Positions 27,965 to 35,810 of a DNA stretch of 42,999 nucleotides are shown here, piece after piece; within the stretch, counting starts at the first letter, position 1; each line of letters starts with the position of its first letter. This DNA is from Methylococcaceae bacterium (lineage in GTDB: Bacteria > Pseudomonadota > Gammaproteobacteria > Methylococcales > Methylomonadaceae): contig BJHG01000010.1 in NCBI GenBank assembly GCA_014191975.1, positions 1 to 42,999 of the forward strand, given 5' to 3'. The notes beneath the pieces were generated by a model, which searched no databases, was not told where the DNA came from, and was given only the letters and a program-made list of their open reading frames with translations. The position numbers were made by a program, and so were the translations under genes.

Positions 27965-28003
27965 AAAAAAAGGCGCAAGGTTGAAAAATCTTGCACCTTT
28001 TTT
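27965..28003 (-). terminator. Intrinsic terminator after the collagen-like gene
   Basis: On the minus strand GGTGCAAG and CTTGCGCC (one mismatch) enclose a short loop and are followed by seven T. The A run on the other side lets it work in the plus direction also, ending the accessory transcript. Confidence 0.7.
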
Positions 28004-28066
28004 GTGGCATTCAAAAATTAAGGGACTAATCTTTAATCATCGAAGTAACAATGTTCGCATTAAATC

Positions 28067-28920
28067 TTAGGGTTGTAAAATTGCCATGCCATGTGACGGT
28101 CTGGAAGAGCTAGGGTCGCCATCTCGCAAAAAGAAAGTCTGTGCAATGCCACTGCAAGTAAAGTTGCCAGGGATGGCACAGGTACCGTTATCGGATGCAC
28201 AGGTGGAGACGGGATTACTTGACGTTGTTCCGAGTAAGAATTGGTTCTTGCCTGAGACAACGGCATAGTGCAAGGTCTCACCAACTTTCGGACCGCCATT
28301 TGGAGTTCCATGCGTTGTTTTCAAGTCAAGTATAACCCCATATTACCTGCCCCGTCGAAACTAATGGTGCCGTATGCGATTTTTGTGAATATTTCACTGG
28401 TGCAATTATGTTGGTTATTTACAGTGCTACCGTTATTACACATTGTTGGACCTAAATCGCCAACATCACAGAATGGATAATCTGGTGAACCTAAAAGCGT
28501 AGAACCTGTCGCGCACGTCTTACTTGGGGAAGCCCAATATCCCCAGACGCTCTCGGTTTGTGATGTTTGGAATTCATAAACACCATACAACTGGTCGAGG
28601 CTTGCCTGTAGATGAGCTGCCCCTAAAGTTGATACTGGCACTGATGATGCACATGTCGTACCTGCTACCGCTTGTCCACCCGTTCCTGCGGGTCCTTTTG
28701 CGCCAGCAGGTCCCATTGGTCCAGCGGGACCAGTTGGTCCTTTATCGCCTTTATCACCAGCTGCTCCCTTAACGCCTTTCGCGCCGACAGGACCTGCTGG
28801 ACCCGCAGGACCTTTGTCTCCTACTGAACCTGTTGCCGCTTGAGCTACGGAAACAACCAACGGGGCTAGTGCCATCATCATCGTGGCTAGATAGAGTGAT
28901 CTTACAATTTTCAAATTCAT
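28067..28920 (-). pseudogene. Collagen-like secreted protein gene, frameshifted by a 5-bp tandem duplication
   Basis: The N-terminal frame (28920 down to 28321, 199 codons) starts with a signal peptide (cleaved after VAQA). About 18 Gly-X-Y triplets follow (residues 31-88, for example [13 protein letters not shown]), then a cysteine-containing C-terminal domain. It stops early at TGA after GNMGLYLT. A second frame then continues with [20 protein letters not shown] to TAA at 28067, including more cysteines (STCASDNGTCAIPGNFTCSG). At the junction TCAAG is present twice in tandem (28321-28330). Removing one copy joins the frames as [11 protein letters not shown] and gives exactly 283 codons. AAGGA precedes the ATG. 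The intact protein would be a surface or secreted trimeric collagen-like fibre. Confidence 0.8.
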
Positions 28921-29040
28921 ACGATTCCTTAGTTAATTTCATGAATGGTTTGCTTCTGATTCGTGAACAAAGATAGCAGATTTAATAACGTCGCTTTGTA
29001 TTTAATTTTGTTTGCAACCTGAATCCTCAATTTCGTATCT

Positions 29041-29080
29041 ATGGTTTTGCTTTCTTACACTCAACAGGATGCAAAACCAT
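29041..29080 (+). promoter_or_regulatory. Perfect 10-bp hairpin over the start codon of the 518-residue gene
   Basis: ATGGTTTTGC at 29041-29050 and GCAAAACCAT at 29071-29080 are perfect inverted repeats. The 20-nt loop holds the ribosome site AGGA (29066-29069), and the 3' arm ends within the start codon (ATG at 29079). If transcription starts upstream, the mRNA can fold so that the start codon is paired, which could limit translation. Confidence 0.6.
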
Positions 29081-30635
29081 GGCAAATCTCCCCGCCATTA
29101 TCGACAACGAAACAGGCGAAATTCTTAACGAAGAAAAAGCCGCAAATCAAACCGCCTCTGATGTTTTCGGCAACGAAGAAAATGCTCAAAAAACAGGCAA
29201 TGTGATTTCAACGTTTGTCGATTCTTACACCCGCCACAAAAATTCCTTGCCGCTTGATGTTTGGTTAAATCAAGAATTCGCCAATTATCCCAACCTTTGG
29301 ACAAATGACGCTGAACGGAATGAAACCGCGTTGACGGTGATTAAAACCGTTCAAGATGCCAATGATGAAAAAGCCGATTTATATGCACATTTGGATAAAG
29401 GCAAAAGCCGCGAATCGTGGTTAGCGAAAAAAATCGAACAAGGTGCAAACGCCGCTGGCGTTGTCGAAGTCGGTAAATACGCACAAGGCATCGATAAAGC
29501 GTTAGCCGATGCAACCGACGAAATGCGCGACATGATTTTAAATAATGGACAGGATTTCGTTGTGAGCAGTGCGCGGCAGTTACACGGTTTTATTGCCGAA
29601 GCGGATTTAGCTAATCAATTTAACATCAACGCAAGCACCACAGGTTCAACGTTAAAAGCAGAAGTTCCCAGCATTAGCACGCTAAATTCTCCCGATATTC
29701 TTATCAAAGATGCCGCTGGAAATGTGGTTGAAAGCATTCAAGTCAAACTCTACCAGCCAAACGAAACAGGTTTAAAAGCCTTAATCAAAAACATTGAAAC
29801 GCATGATTACGGCGATTCAACCATCATCGTCAATAAAGAACACGTTGAAGCGTTACGCGAAAAATTCCCTGATTTGAAAATCGCCAGCAAATACGAACAT
29901 GACGGCGTTTCGATGACGATGGACGATTACGAAAAACACAAAGCGGCTCAACAAAAAGCCCAACTTGAAGCCGAACTAAAACAATACGATTGGAACGACG
30001 CAAGTCGCATCGACATTGCCAAAAGCATCGGCAAAAAAGCGTTGGTTGCAGCCGCTTTCACCGCAGGTTTTCAAAGCGCACGGATTTTGGGGCGGCGCGT
30101 TTGGAATTCACTCACGGGCAAAGACATTCAATCTACAAATGAAGATTTGCAGGAATTTTTTGAATCGTCCGTCAAAAGTAGCACGAATGTCGGTGTACAA
30201 GTTGCCGTTTCAGGCGGTTTGGTTGTCGCGGCAAAAAGTGGCTGGATAAACGTGCTTAAAAATACGCCTGCGGGTGAAATTGCCAATATCGCCTACGTCG
30301 CTATCGAAAATGCAAAATGTTTGTACAAATTCGCCAAAGGTGAAATGACGGCAACCGAAACCTTAGACGCAATGGGCAATACCAGCGCGAGTGCCGTTGG
30401 TGGACTTTATGGCGCAATGCAGGGTGCGGCGTATGGCTTGGCATTTGGTGGTGTGGGAGCATTTGTCGGCGCAGTCGTTGGTGGTATGGCAGGAAGTTCA
30501 GTGGGTGAAGCGGTTTATCAAGGCGGCAAAGCTATCGCTAAAACAGCGGTGAAGTTGGTGAAATCTGCTTATGAAGGCGTAAAATCAGCCGCGAAAAGCA
30601 CACTCAATACATTAACACCCGGCTTGTTTTCGTAA
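29079..30635 (+). CDS. 518-residue protein with nuclease-like E-D-QxK pattern and glycine-zipper tail
   Basis: I do not recognise a named family. Three parts are visible. The N-terminal part (1-165) is helical and polar, beginning NLPAIIDNETGEILNEE. The middle (about 166-290) contains LHGFIAEADLANQFNINAS with Glu174, then NSPDILIKDAAGN with Asp206 and IQVKLYQ with Gln221 and Lys223; this E...D...QxK spacing resembles PD-(D/E)XK nuclease folds. The C-terminal part has hydrophobic helices (about 318-385) and a glycine zipper (about 440-480, SAVGGLYGAMQGAAYGLAFG). Such zippers can insert in membranes. No signal peptide is present. It could be an effector or toxin-like protein, but this is inference. 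It is rich in Ala and Gly codons and is flanked by decayed modules. Confidence 0.75.
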   Translation: MANLPAIIDNETGEILNEEKAANQTASDVFGNEENAQKTGNVISTFVDSYTRHKNSLPLDVWLNQEFANYPNLWTNDAERNETALTVIKTVQDANDEKADLYAHLDKGKSRESWLAKKIEQGANAAGVVEVGKYAQGIDKALADATDEMRDMILNNGQDFVVSSARQLHGFIAEADLANQFNINASTTGSTLKAEVPSISTLNSPDILIKDAAGNVVESIQVKLYQPNETGLKALIKNIETHDYGDSTIIVNKEHVEALREKFPDLKIASKYEHDGVSMTMDDYEKHKAAQQKAQLEAELKQYDWNDASRIDIAKSIGKKALVAAAFTAGFQSARILGRRVWNSLTGKDIQSTNEDLQEFFESSVKSSTNVGVQVAVSGGLVVAAKSGWINVLKNTPAGEIANIAYVAIENAKCLYKFAKGEMTATETLDAMGNTSASAVGGLYGAMQGAAYGLAFGGVGAFVGAVVGGMAGSSVGEAVYQGGKAIAKTAVKLVKSAYEGVKSAAKSTLNTLTPGLFS

Positions 30636-30650
30636 TTTTGTTTCACGTTT

Positions 30651-30675
30651 CGTTCTCACGTCTGACGTGAGAACG
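30651..30675. repeat. REP-like 25-bp palindrome, also a possible terminator
   Basis: CGTTCTCACGTC (30651-30662) and GACGTGAGAACG (30664-30675) are perfect 12-bp inverted arms around a single T. The form resembles the short cgttc-type palindromic repeats scattered in environmental Gammaproteobacteria. It follows the 518-residue gene by 15 bp, and an AT-rich stretch with a T run (30681-30687) lies after it. Confidence 0.65.
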
Positions 30676-30757
30676 ACTTTATTTTTTGATTTCCAAAGAC
30701 GAAAACCCATGATTAAACCTATCAAATTCGATTTAAAACTCAACAACGGTGAAACAC

Positions 30758-30775
30758 TTCGCACGTTCGCACGTT
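30758..30775. repeat. 8-bp tandem duplication that breaks the frame
   Basis: Period-8 sequence TTCGCACGTTCGCACGTT, two full units. Copy 1 of the gene has a single unit (CGCACATT) at the same codons. Confidence 0.85.
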
Positions 30776-31265
30776 AGACGATTTGAAAAACAATTTATCC
30801 CCCGCGCTTTTTGATCATTTTTATTCAGGTAAATTAGCAAAATGGTTGTGCGTTCGGAAATTGGAAGAACTCGCTGACAACGTTGAAGCCTTACGCACTC
30901 AACATCTCGACGATAAAAACGAACTCGACGTAAAACTGTTTAAAAATTTGTGTGAAATTTTCGTGAGTGAAATCGATGAAAATGATGCCCGCGAAGCCAT
31001 GCAAGATTACAAACCAGAAAATTTTGAGCAAGAATCAAATAATGATGAAGAAATTGAGAATTTTAAAAAATTATTTCAAGGGCAATTTGCTTTAATTCAA
31101 TCGCAACATTTAGCTTTAACTTCACTCTTTTTATCAGTATCGAGTGAAACAAGAAGACTATTTTCTGCTGATATAGAAAAGATGGTAATAAAAACAGCAA
31201 TAAAAACAGCTGGTTTTAATTCTTGGATGAGAATTCCGGAGGATGAATTTAAAACTCAAAAAGAC

Positions 31266-31337
31266 GATAATTTGGACAATATGTCAGAAGTACTTAAACA
31301 AGATAATTTGGACAATATGTCAGAAGTACTTAAACAA
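31266..31337. repeat. 36-bp perfect tandem duplication (in frame)
   Basis: Two identical 36-base units encode DNLDNMSEVLKQ twice. The duplication keeps the reading frame and lengthens the coiled coil by 12 residues. Perfect identity suggests recent origin. Confidence 0.9.
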
Positions 31338-31462
31338 ATTGATGCGATTGGAGAAACTCTTGAAAAGTTAAACTCGTTAATTGAGAAAATGTGAGTTCTA
31401 AAAATAGAATTTCACCGTGATTAAAAACACTTCATCAACTTTCGATTTAGAGAGGAAAAACC

Positions 31463-31531
31463 ATGCCTGCAATTAGTATACTCGCTGTAATTGCTGTAGA
31501 AACGTTCGATTTAGGAACTAAACATGACTGA
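31463..31531 (+). CDS. Short hydrophobic ORF with strong ribosome site (possible gene relic)
   Basis: The 22-residue frame [20 protein letters not shown], ending HD and stop, is preceded by GAGAGGAAAAACC, almost the same leader as the antitoxin-like gene at 27508. It overlaps the rnhA start by 8 bp. It may be a relic of a longer gene of the accessory cassette, a leader peptide, or chance. No family recognised. Confidence 0.35.
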   Translation: MPAISILAVIAVETFDLGTKHD

Positions 31532-31958
31532 TCCAGTAATTATCTACACCGATGGCGCGTGCCGAGGCAATCCTGGTAAAGGCGGCTGGGGAGCGATTTT
31601 GCGTTACAAAGGTAAAATCAAAGAATTACACGGTGGCGAACGTGATACAACGAATAATCGAATGGAATTGATGGCAGCGATTTCAGCGTTAGAAGCCTTG
31701 AAAAAACCGTGTGTTGTGCATTTGTACACGGATTCAAAATACGTTTTAGACGGCATTACAAAATGGCTGCCAAATTGGAAAAAAGCAGGTTGGAAAACGG
31801 CGGCGAAAAAACCTGTGAAAAATGAAGATTTGTGGCAGCGTTTAGATTTGGTGATCCAAACACACACCATTGATTGGCGCTGGGTAAAAGGGCATTCGGG
31901 CAATAAAGGAAATGAACGTGCAGATACGTTAGCGAATTTAGGAGTTGATTCATTGTGA
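31524..31958 (+). CDS. rnhA: Ribonuclease HI
   Basis: RNase HI degrades the RNA strand of RNA-DNA hybrids. The 144-residue protein carries all catalytic residues at their E. coli positions: Asp10 ([12 protein letters not shown]), Glu48 (NNRMELM), Asp70 (LYTDSKYV) and Asp134 (NERADTLAN), plus His124 (VKGHSG). The basic handle region [20 protein letters not shown] is present. The ribosome site is weak (TTAGGAACTAAAC). It ends the accessory region on its right side. No dnaQ is adjacent, unlike in many Gammaproteobacteria. Confidence 0.97.
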   Translation: MTDPVIIYTDGACRGNPGKGGWGAILRYKGKIKELHGGERDTTNNRMELMAAISALEALKKPCVVHLYTDSKYVLDGITKWLPNWKKAGWKTAAKKPVKNEDLWQRLDLVIQTHTIDWRWVKGHSGNKGNERADTLANLGVDSL

Positions 31959-32041
31959 TAGAAAATTTAGCGTGATGAGTGAATTTAAGTAATAAATTGA
32001 CTGTAAAACTGGTTGCTTCAATTCAAACAATTGTTTTAAAT

Positions 32042-32069
32042 TTGACATTTTAACCAAAACCATTAAATT
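32042..32069 (+). promoter_or_regulatory. Candidate promoter of xoxF
   Basis: TTGACA at 32042-32047 and TAAATT at 32064-32069 with a 16-bp spacer. The -35 box is perfect and the -10 box is moderate. The leader would be about 100 nt. Confidence 0.5.
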
Positions 32070-32113
32070 TACACTTTTAGAGTGGCTTGTGAATTGAGCT
32101 TTTGCCATCTAAA

Positions 32114-32125
32114 ACTAACGTTAGT
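32114..32125. promoter_or_regulatory. 12-bp perfect palindrome upstream of xoxF
   Basis: ACTAACGTTAGT is a perfect palindrome 52 bp before the xoxF ATG, downstream of the candidate promoter. It could be an operator. A second inverted repeat, TTCTGT/ACAGAA with a six-base spacer, lies at 32144-32161 just before the ribosome site AGGAG (32166-32170). Confidence 0.4.
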
Positions 32126-32176
32126 CGTAAAACATAATTACCGTTCTGTCATGTAACAGAATATCAGGAGAACTCA

Positions 32177-34036
32177 ATGAAGAAATCTTTAAAAAGTTTG
32201 TTGCTAACAGCTAGCATTGCTACGTTGTTAGCGGCACCCGCTATTTCATCAGCGAATGCTGATTTAGAAAAATTAACACAAAACCCTGCTAACTGGGCAA
32301 CATGGGGCGGCGATTATGCTGGCACACGTTTCAGTAAATTAAACCAAATCACGACTGATAATGTTAAAACATTGCAACCTGCTTGGTCTTTCTCGACCGG
32401 CGTATTGCGTGGTCATGAAGGCGGTCCTTTAGTTGTTAATGATGTTGTGTATATTCACACGCCATTTCCAAATACTGTTTATGCAATTGATCAATCAACA
32501 CAGGCTGTCATTTGGGAATTCACCCCAAGTCAAGATGCTGACGTAACCATTCCTGTAATGTGCTGCGACACTGTAAACCGTGGTTTGGCTTATGGCGATG
32601 GCAAAATCTTTTTGCAACAATCGGATACCGTTTTAACCGCATTAGACGCTAAAACTGGCAAACGTATTTGGAGTGTCCAAAACGGCGATCCAAAATTGGG
32701 TATGACCAACACCAATTCGCCTATCGTTGTTAAAGATAAAGTCATTACTGGTATTTCAGGTGGCGAATTCGGTGTACGTGGTTTCTTAGCCGCTTATGAC
32801 ATCAATTCAGGAAAATTGGCTTGGAAAGGCTATAGCATTGGTCCTGATAAAGACACTATCATTAATCCTAAAAAAACCACTGCATGGAAAGACGGTAGCG
32901 TTCAACCTGTTGGCGAAAATTCAAGCACAAGCACATGGCAAGGCGACCAATGGAAAATTGGTGGCGGTACAACTTGGGGCTGGTTCAGCTACGATCCAAA
33001 ATTAAACTTGATTTATTACGGTTCAGGCAACCCATCTACTTGGAACCCAGTACAGCGTCCAGGTGACAACAAATGGTCAATGTCATTGTGGGCGCGTGAT
33101 GCGAACACTGGCGAAGTTAAATGGGTTTACCAAATGACGCCGCATGATGAATGGGATTTTGATGGTATCAACGAAACTGTTTTAGTTGATCAAGAAGTGA
33201 AAGGCAAAATGCACAAAACTATCGTGCATTTCGACCGTAACGGCTTTGGTTACACCTTGGATCGTGAAACTGGTGAATTGTTAGTTGCTGAAAAATTCGA
33301 CAAATCAGTTAACTGGGCATCGCACATTGACATGAAATCAGGTCGTCCAGAAGTTGTTGCGAAATACTCAACACAACAAAACGGCGAAGATACCAACACA
33401 ACAGGTGTTTGCCCTGCTGCGTTAGGTTCTAAAAACCAACAACCTGTTTCTTACTCTCCACAAACTGGCTTGTTCTACATTTCAGGCAACCATTTGTGCA
33501 TGGACTACGAACCATTTGAAGTGGCATACACTGCAGGTCAACCTTATGTTGGCGCGACTTTGACAATGGGACCTGCTGGTGCAGACGTTTTAACGGGCAA
33601 ACCAGATGGTTCAACTAACTTAGGTCAATTCACAGCGTATGACGCAAAAACTGGCAAAATTGCTTGGTCAAACAAAGAAACTTTCTCTGTTTGGTCTGGT
33701 TCAGTAGCAACAGCTGGCGGTGTAGTTTTTTACGGTACATTGGAAGGCTATTTGAAAGCGGTTGATGCAAAATCAGGTAAAGAATTGTACAAATTCAAAA
33801 CACCATCAGGCATTATCGGTAACGTAAATACCTGGGAATTCCAAGGTAAACAATACGTTGGCGTGCTTTCTGGTATCGGTGGTTGGGCTGGTATCGGTAT
33901 CGCAGCTGGCTTAGATGATGGGAAGGAAGGTACAAACTCTGAAGGTTTGGGCGCGGTTGGCGCGTACAGAAGTTTGAGTTCGTTCACTAAATTAGGTGGC
34001 GTGTTCACTGTATTTGCATTGCCTAACAACAAATAA
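32177..34036 (+). CDS. xoxF: Lanthanide-dependent methanol dehydrogenase XoxF
   Basis: This periplasmic PQQ quinoprotein oxidises methanol and passes electrons to a c-type cytochrome. The 619 residues begin with a signal peptide (cleaved near residue 28, after SANA). The vicinal disulfide Cys129-Cys130 ([10 protein letters not shown]) that lies over PQQ is present, as are the metal ligands Glu197 and Asn285 ([10 protein letters not shown]). The catalytic Asp327 stands in HDEWDFDG, and Asp329, two residues on, is the extra aspartate that coordinates a lanthanide; calcium-type MxaF has Ala there. Eight propeller-blade tryptophan motifs occur along the chain. A good ribosome site (AGGAG) precedes the ATG. 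A strong terminator separates it from xoxJ. No mxa genes and no xoxG cytochrome gene lie in the window. Confidence 0.96.
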   Translation: MKKSLKSLLLTASIATLLAAPAISSANADLEKLTQNPANWATWGGDYAGTRFSKLNQITTDNVKTLQPAWSFSTGVLRGHEGGPLVVNDVVYIHTPFPNTVYAIDQSTQAVIWEFTPSQDADVTIPVMCCDTVNRGLAYGDGKIFLQQSDTVLTALDAKTGKRIWSVQNGDPKLGMTNTNSPIVVKDKVITGISGGEFGVRGFLAAYDINSGKLAWKGYSIGPDKDTIINPKKTTAWKDGSVQPVGENSSTSTWQGDQWKIGGGTTWGWFSYDPKLNLIYYGSGNPSTWNPVQRPGDNKWSMSLWARDANTGEVKWVYQMTPHDEWDFDGINETVLVDQEVKGKMHKTIVHFDRNGFGYTLDRETGELLVAEKFDKSVNWASHIDMKSGRPEVVAKYSTQQNGEDTNTTGVCPAALGSKNQQPVSYSPQTGLFYISGNHLCMDYEPFEVAYTAGQPYVGATLTMGPAGADVLTGKPDGSTNLGQFTAYDAKTGKIAWSNKETFSVWSGSVATAGGVVFYGTLEGYLKAVDAKSGKELYKFKTPSGIIGNVNTWEFQGKQYVGVLSGIGGWAGIGIAAGLDDGKEGTNSEGLGAVGAYRSLSSFTKLGGVFTVFALPNNK

Positions 34037-34057
34037 GCATTTGCTTTTTTAGTTAGC

Positions 34058-34097
34058 TAAAAGCCCCGACCGACTTAATTCGGTTGGGGCTTTTTTT
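34058..34097 (+). terminator. Intrinsic terminator after xoxF
   Basis: The 11-bp stem GCCCCGACCGA with TCGGTTGGGGC (one G-T pair) has a six-base loop and is followed by seven T. xoxJ starts 15 bp later, so xoxJ needs read-through or its own start. Confidence 0.9.
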
Positions 34098-34111
34098 ATT
34101 GAGGTTAAAAA

Positions 34112-34957
34112 ATGAAAATATCTTCTGTAATTTTATGTTTGTCATTAGGCGCGACGATTTTTACAGCACATGCCGAAAAATTCAAAGTTTGCGCTGACCC
34201 TTTAAACCCCCCTTATTCCGATAAAGCACAAACGGGTTTTGAAAATAAAATCGCCGCGCTGTTTGCTAAATCACTTGGACAAGAACTAGAATATTTTTGG
34301 TTTCCGCAACGCATTGGCTTTATTCGAAATTCACTCAATGCATTCACTGATGAAAAAGCAGTCGAAAGCAAAGATTTTAAATGCGACATCGTGATGGGAA
34401 TGCCTGCAGGGAGCGATATGGTTTTGACGACACAGCCTTATTATCATTCGACTTATGTTTTATTGATTGCGAAAGGGCGAGGTTGGGACAATATTCAAAC
34501 TGCCGAACAACTCGCGCAACTTCCACCCACACAACAGGTAAAATTGAAAATTGCTATGTTTGACCGTGGCGCTGGAACAGATTGGCTGCAAAAACACGAT
34601 TTACTCGATCAAGGCATCCCGTATCAAAGCATGACAGGCGACAGTCAAAACAACGTGGCGATGCAAATTGAACAGGATTTTAAGGCTAAAAAAATTGATA
34701 TGGTGATGCTCTGGGGCGTGCTGGCGGGTTATGTCGTTTCCCAGAATCCCAATGGTTACAACGTCATTCCAATGAAATCTGAAGCGGGTTTGAAAGTCGA
34801 TTATCAAATGACAATGGGGGTGCGTAAAAACGATAAAGTTCGACAAGAACAGCTCGACAAATTGATTGCTGAAAAATCAACTGACATTGCCCAGATTTTG
34901 TCCCACTATTACATTCCACTTTTGCCTATTGAAGCCCCGCCTTCTAAAAAAGACTAA
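34112..34957 (+). CDS. xoxJ: XoxJ, periplasmic solute-binding-like partner of XoxF
   Basis: The 281-residue protein has a signal peptide (cleaved after AHA, residue 21), then KFKVCADPLNPPYSDKAQTG, the typical start of quinoprotein-dehydrogenase-associated binding proteins (MxaJ/XoxJ). It follows the type II periplasmic binding fold with no ABC transporter genes nearby. It is thought to help activate or deliver partners to XoxF; the exact role is not settled. It follows the xoxF terminator directly and ends two bases before rlmB. No xoxG cytochrome gene is found between or after them. Confidence 0.9.
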   Translation: MKISSVILCLSLGATIFTAHAEKFKVCADPLNPPYSDKAQTGFENKIAALFAKSLGQELEYFWFPQRIGFIRNSLNAFTDEKAVESKDFKCDIVMGMPAGSDMVLTTQPYYHSTYVLLIAKGRGWDNIQTAEQLAQLPPTQQVKLKIAMFDRGAGTDWLQKHDLLDQGIPYQSMTGDSQNNVAMQIEQDFKAKKIDMVMLWGVLAGYVVSQNPNGYNVIPMKSEAGLKVDYQMTMGVRKNDKVRQEQLDKLIAEKSTDIAQILSHYYIPLLPIEAPPSKKD

Positions 34958-34959
34958 AT

Positions 34960-35700
34960 ATGAAACTTACCAAAATCATCGGTTTACACGCGGCACAATC
35001 TGCATTGACTTATTCACCCCAAAAAATCTCCCGTGCATGGCTCGACACTGAACGACATGACAAACGCTTAGAAATTTTGTTTGAAACGTTGACGGAATTA
35101 GGCGTAATACTTGAAAAAGTCGAACGCAAAAAACTCGACAAACTCGCCGACGGTATGAATCATCAAGGTGTAGTTTTGGAAGTGTCGTTGCCAGAAGAAT
35201 TATCTGAAAATGAATTGAAAACCGCTGTTGAACATTTACTCGAACCCGCCTTATTTTTGGTTTTGGACAATGTTCAAGACCCACATAATTTAGGCGCGTG
35301 TTTACGAACCGCTGATGCATCCGGCGTTCATGGTATTATTATTACGAAAGATAATGCAGTTGGCATTACGCCCACGGTTTGCAAAGTAGCCAGTGGTGCC
35401 GCTGAAACGGTTCCAGTTTATATGGTGACAAATTTAGCACGGACGTTACGTTGGCTGAAAACTGAAGGTTTGTGGATTATTGGCACAGCGGGTGAAGCTG
35501 AGCAAACGTTTTATCAAAGTGATTTTACGGTTCCGATGGCGTTGGTGATTGGTGCGGAAGAAAGCGGAATGCGTCGTTTAACGCGCGAACAATGCGATGT
35601 GCTGGTCAAATTACCAATGCTGGGAACAGTTGAAAGTTTGAATTTATCTGTTGCCACGGGTGTTTTACTTTATGAAGTGTTGCGTCAACGCCTAAAATAA
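34960..35700 (+). CDS. rlmB: 23S rRNA (Gm2251) 2'-O-methyltransferase RlmB
   Basis: RlmB is a SPOUT (trefoil-knot) methyltransferase that methylates G2251 in the 23S rRNA P loop. The 246 residues start with the L30e-like substrate-binding domain (IIGLHAAQSALTYSPQKI). Motif 1 is VLDNVQDPHNLGACLRTADA, motif 2 is LVIGAEESGMRRL and motif 3 is PMLGTVESLNLSVATGVLLYE. The order is that of TrmH/RlmB proteins. It starts two bases after xoxJ, so it is probably read from the same transcript, an unusual partner for a methanol-oxidation gene. Confidence 0.93.
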   Translation: MKLTKIIGLHAAQSALTYSPQKISRAWLDTERHDKRLEILFETLTELGVILEKVERKKLDKLADGMNHQGVVLEVSLPEELSENELKTAVEHLLEPALFLVLDNVQDPHNLGACLRTADASGVHGIIITKDNAVGITPTVCKVASGAAETVPVYMVTNLARTLRWLKTEGLWIIGTAGEAEQTFYQSDFTVPMALVIGAEESGMRRLTREQCDVLVKLPMLGTVESLNLSVATGVLLYEVLRQRLK

Positions 35701-35723
35701 TAATCTATTAATATCGTCTAAAT

Positions 35724-35765
35724 AAACCCTGTAGAGCTAATAATTTATGTTCAAACAGGGTTTTT
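35724..35765 (+). terminator. Intrinsic terminator after rlmB
   Basis: AAACCCTGT and ACAGGGTTT form a 9-bp stem with a loop of 22 bases and run into T residues. The long loop makes it less certain than the others. Confidence 0.6.
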
Positions 35766-35810
35766 GATTAACGATGACACGCTATTTTTCAATAGAGTCG
35801 GCTCGCGTCA

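Larger units (their letters stand above)
30709..31394 (+). pseudogene. Second copy of the HFxSGKLAKWL protein gene, frameshifted by an 8-bp duplication
   Basis: The ATG at 30709 opens a frame nearly identical to copy 1 (MIKPIKFDLKLNNGETLRT), which then hits TAG at 30775. Sequence CGCACGTT is present twice in tandem (30760-30775). Deleting one copy restores LRTLDDLKNNLSPALFDHF and a single frame of exactly 226 codons. The remaining frame from ATG 30783 could still give 203 residues lacking the first 25. The C-terminal part differs from copy 1 and carries a 36-bp tandem repeat. There is no strong ribosome site before 30783. The frame after the lesion is otherwise intact, so the change may be recent or switchable. 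Confidence 0.75.

Noticed and set aside
28060..28311. Separate 83-residue frame on the minus strand next to the collagen-like gene
   Set aside because: The overlapping frame from 28324 continues the collagen-like protein after the 5-bp lesion and better explains the sequence.
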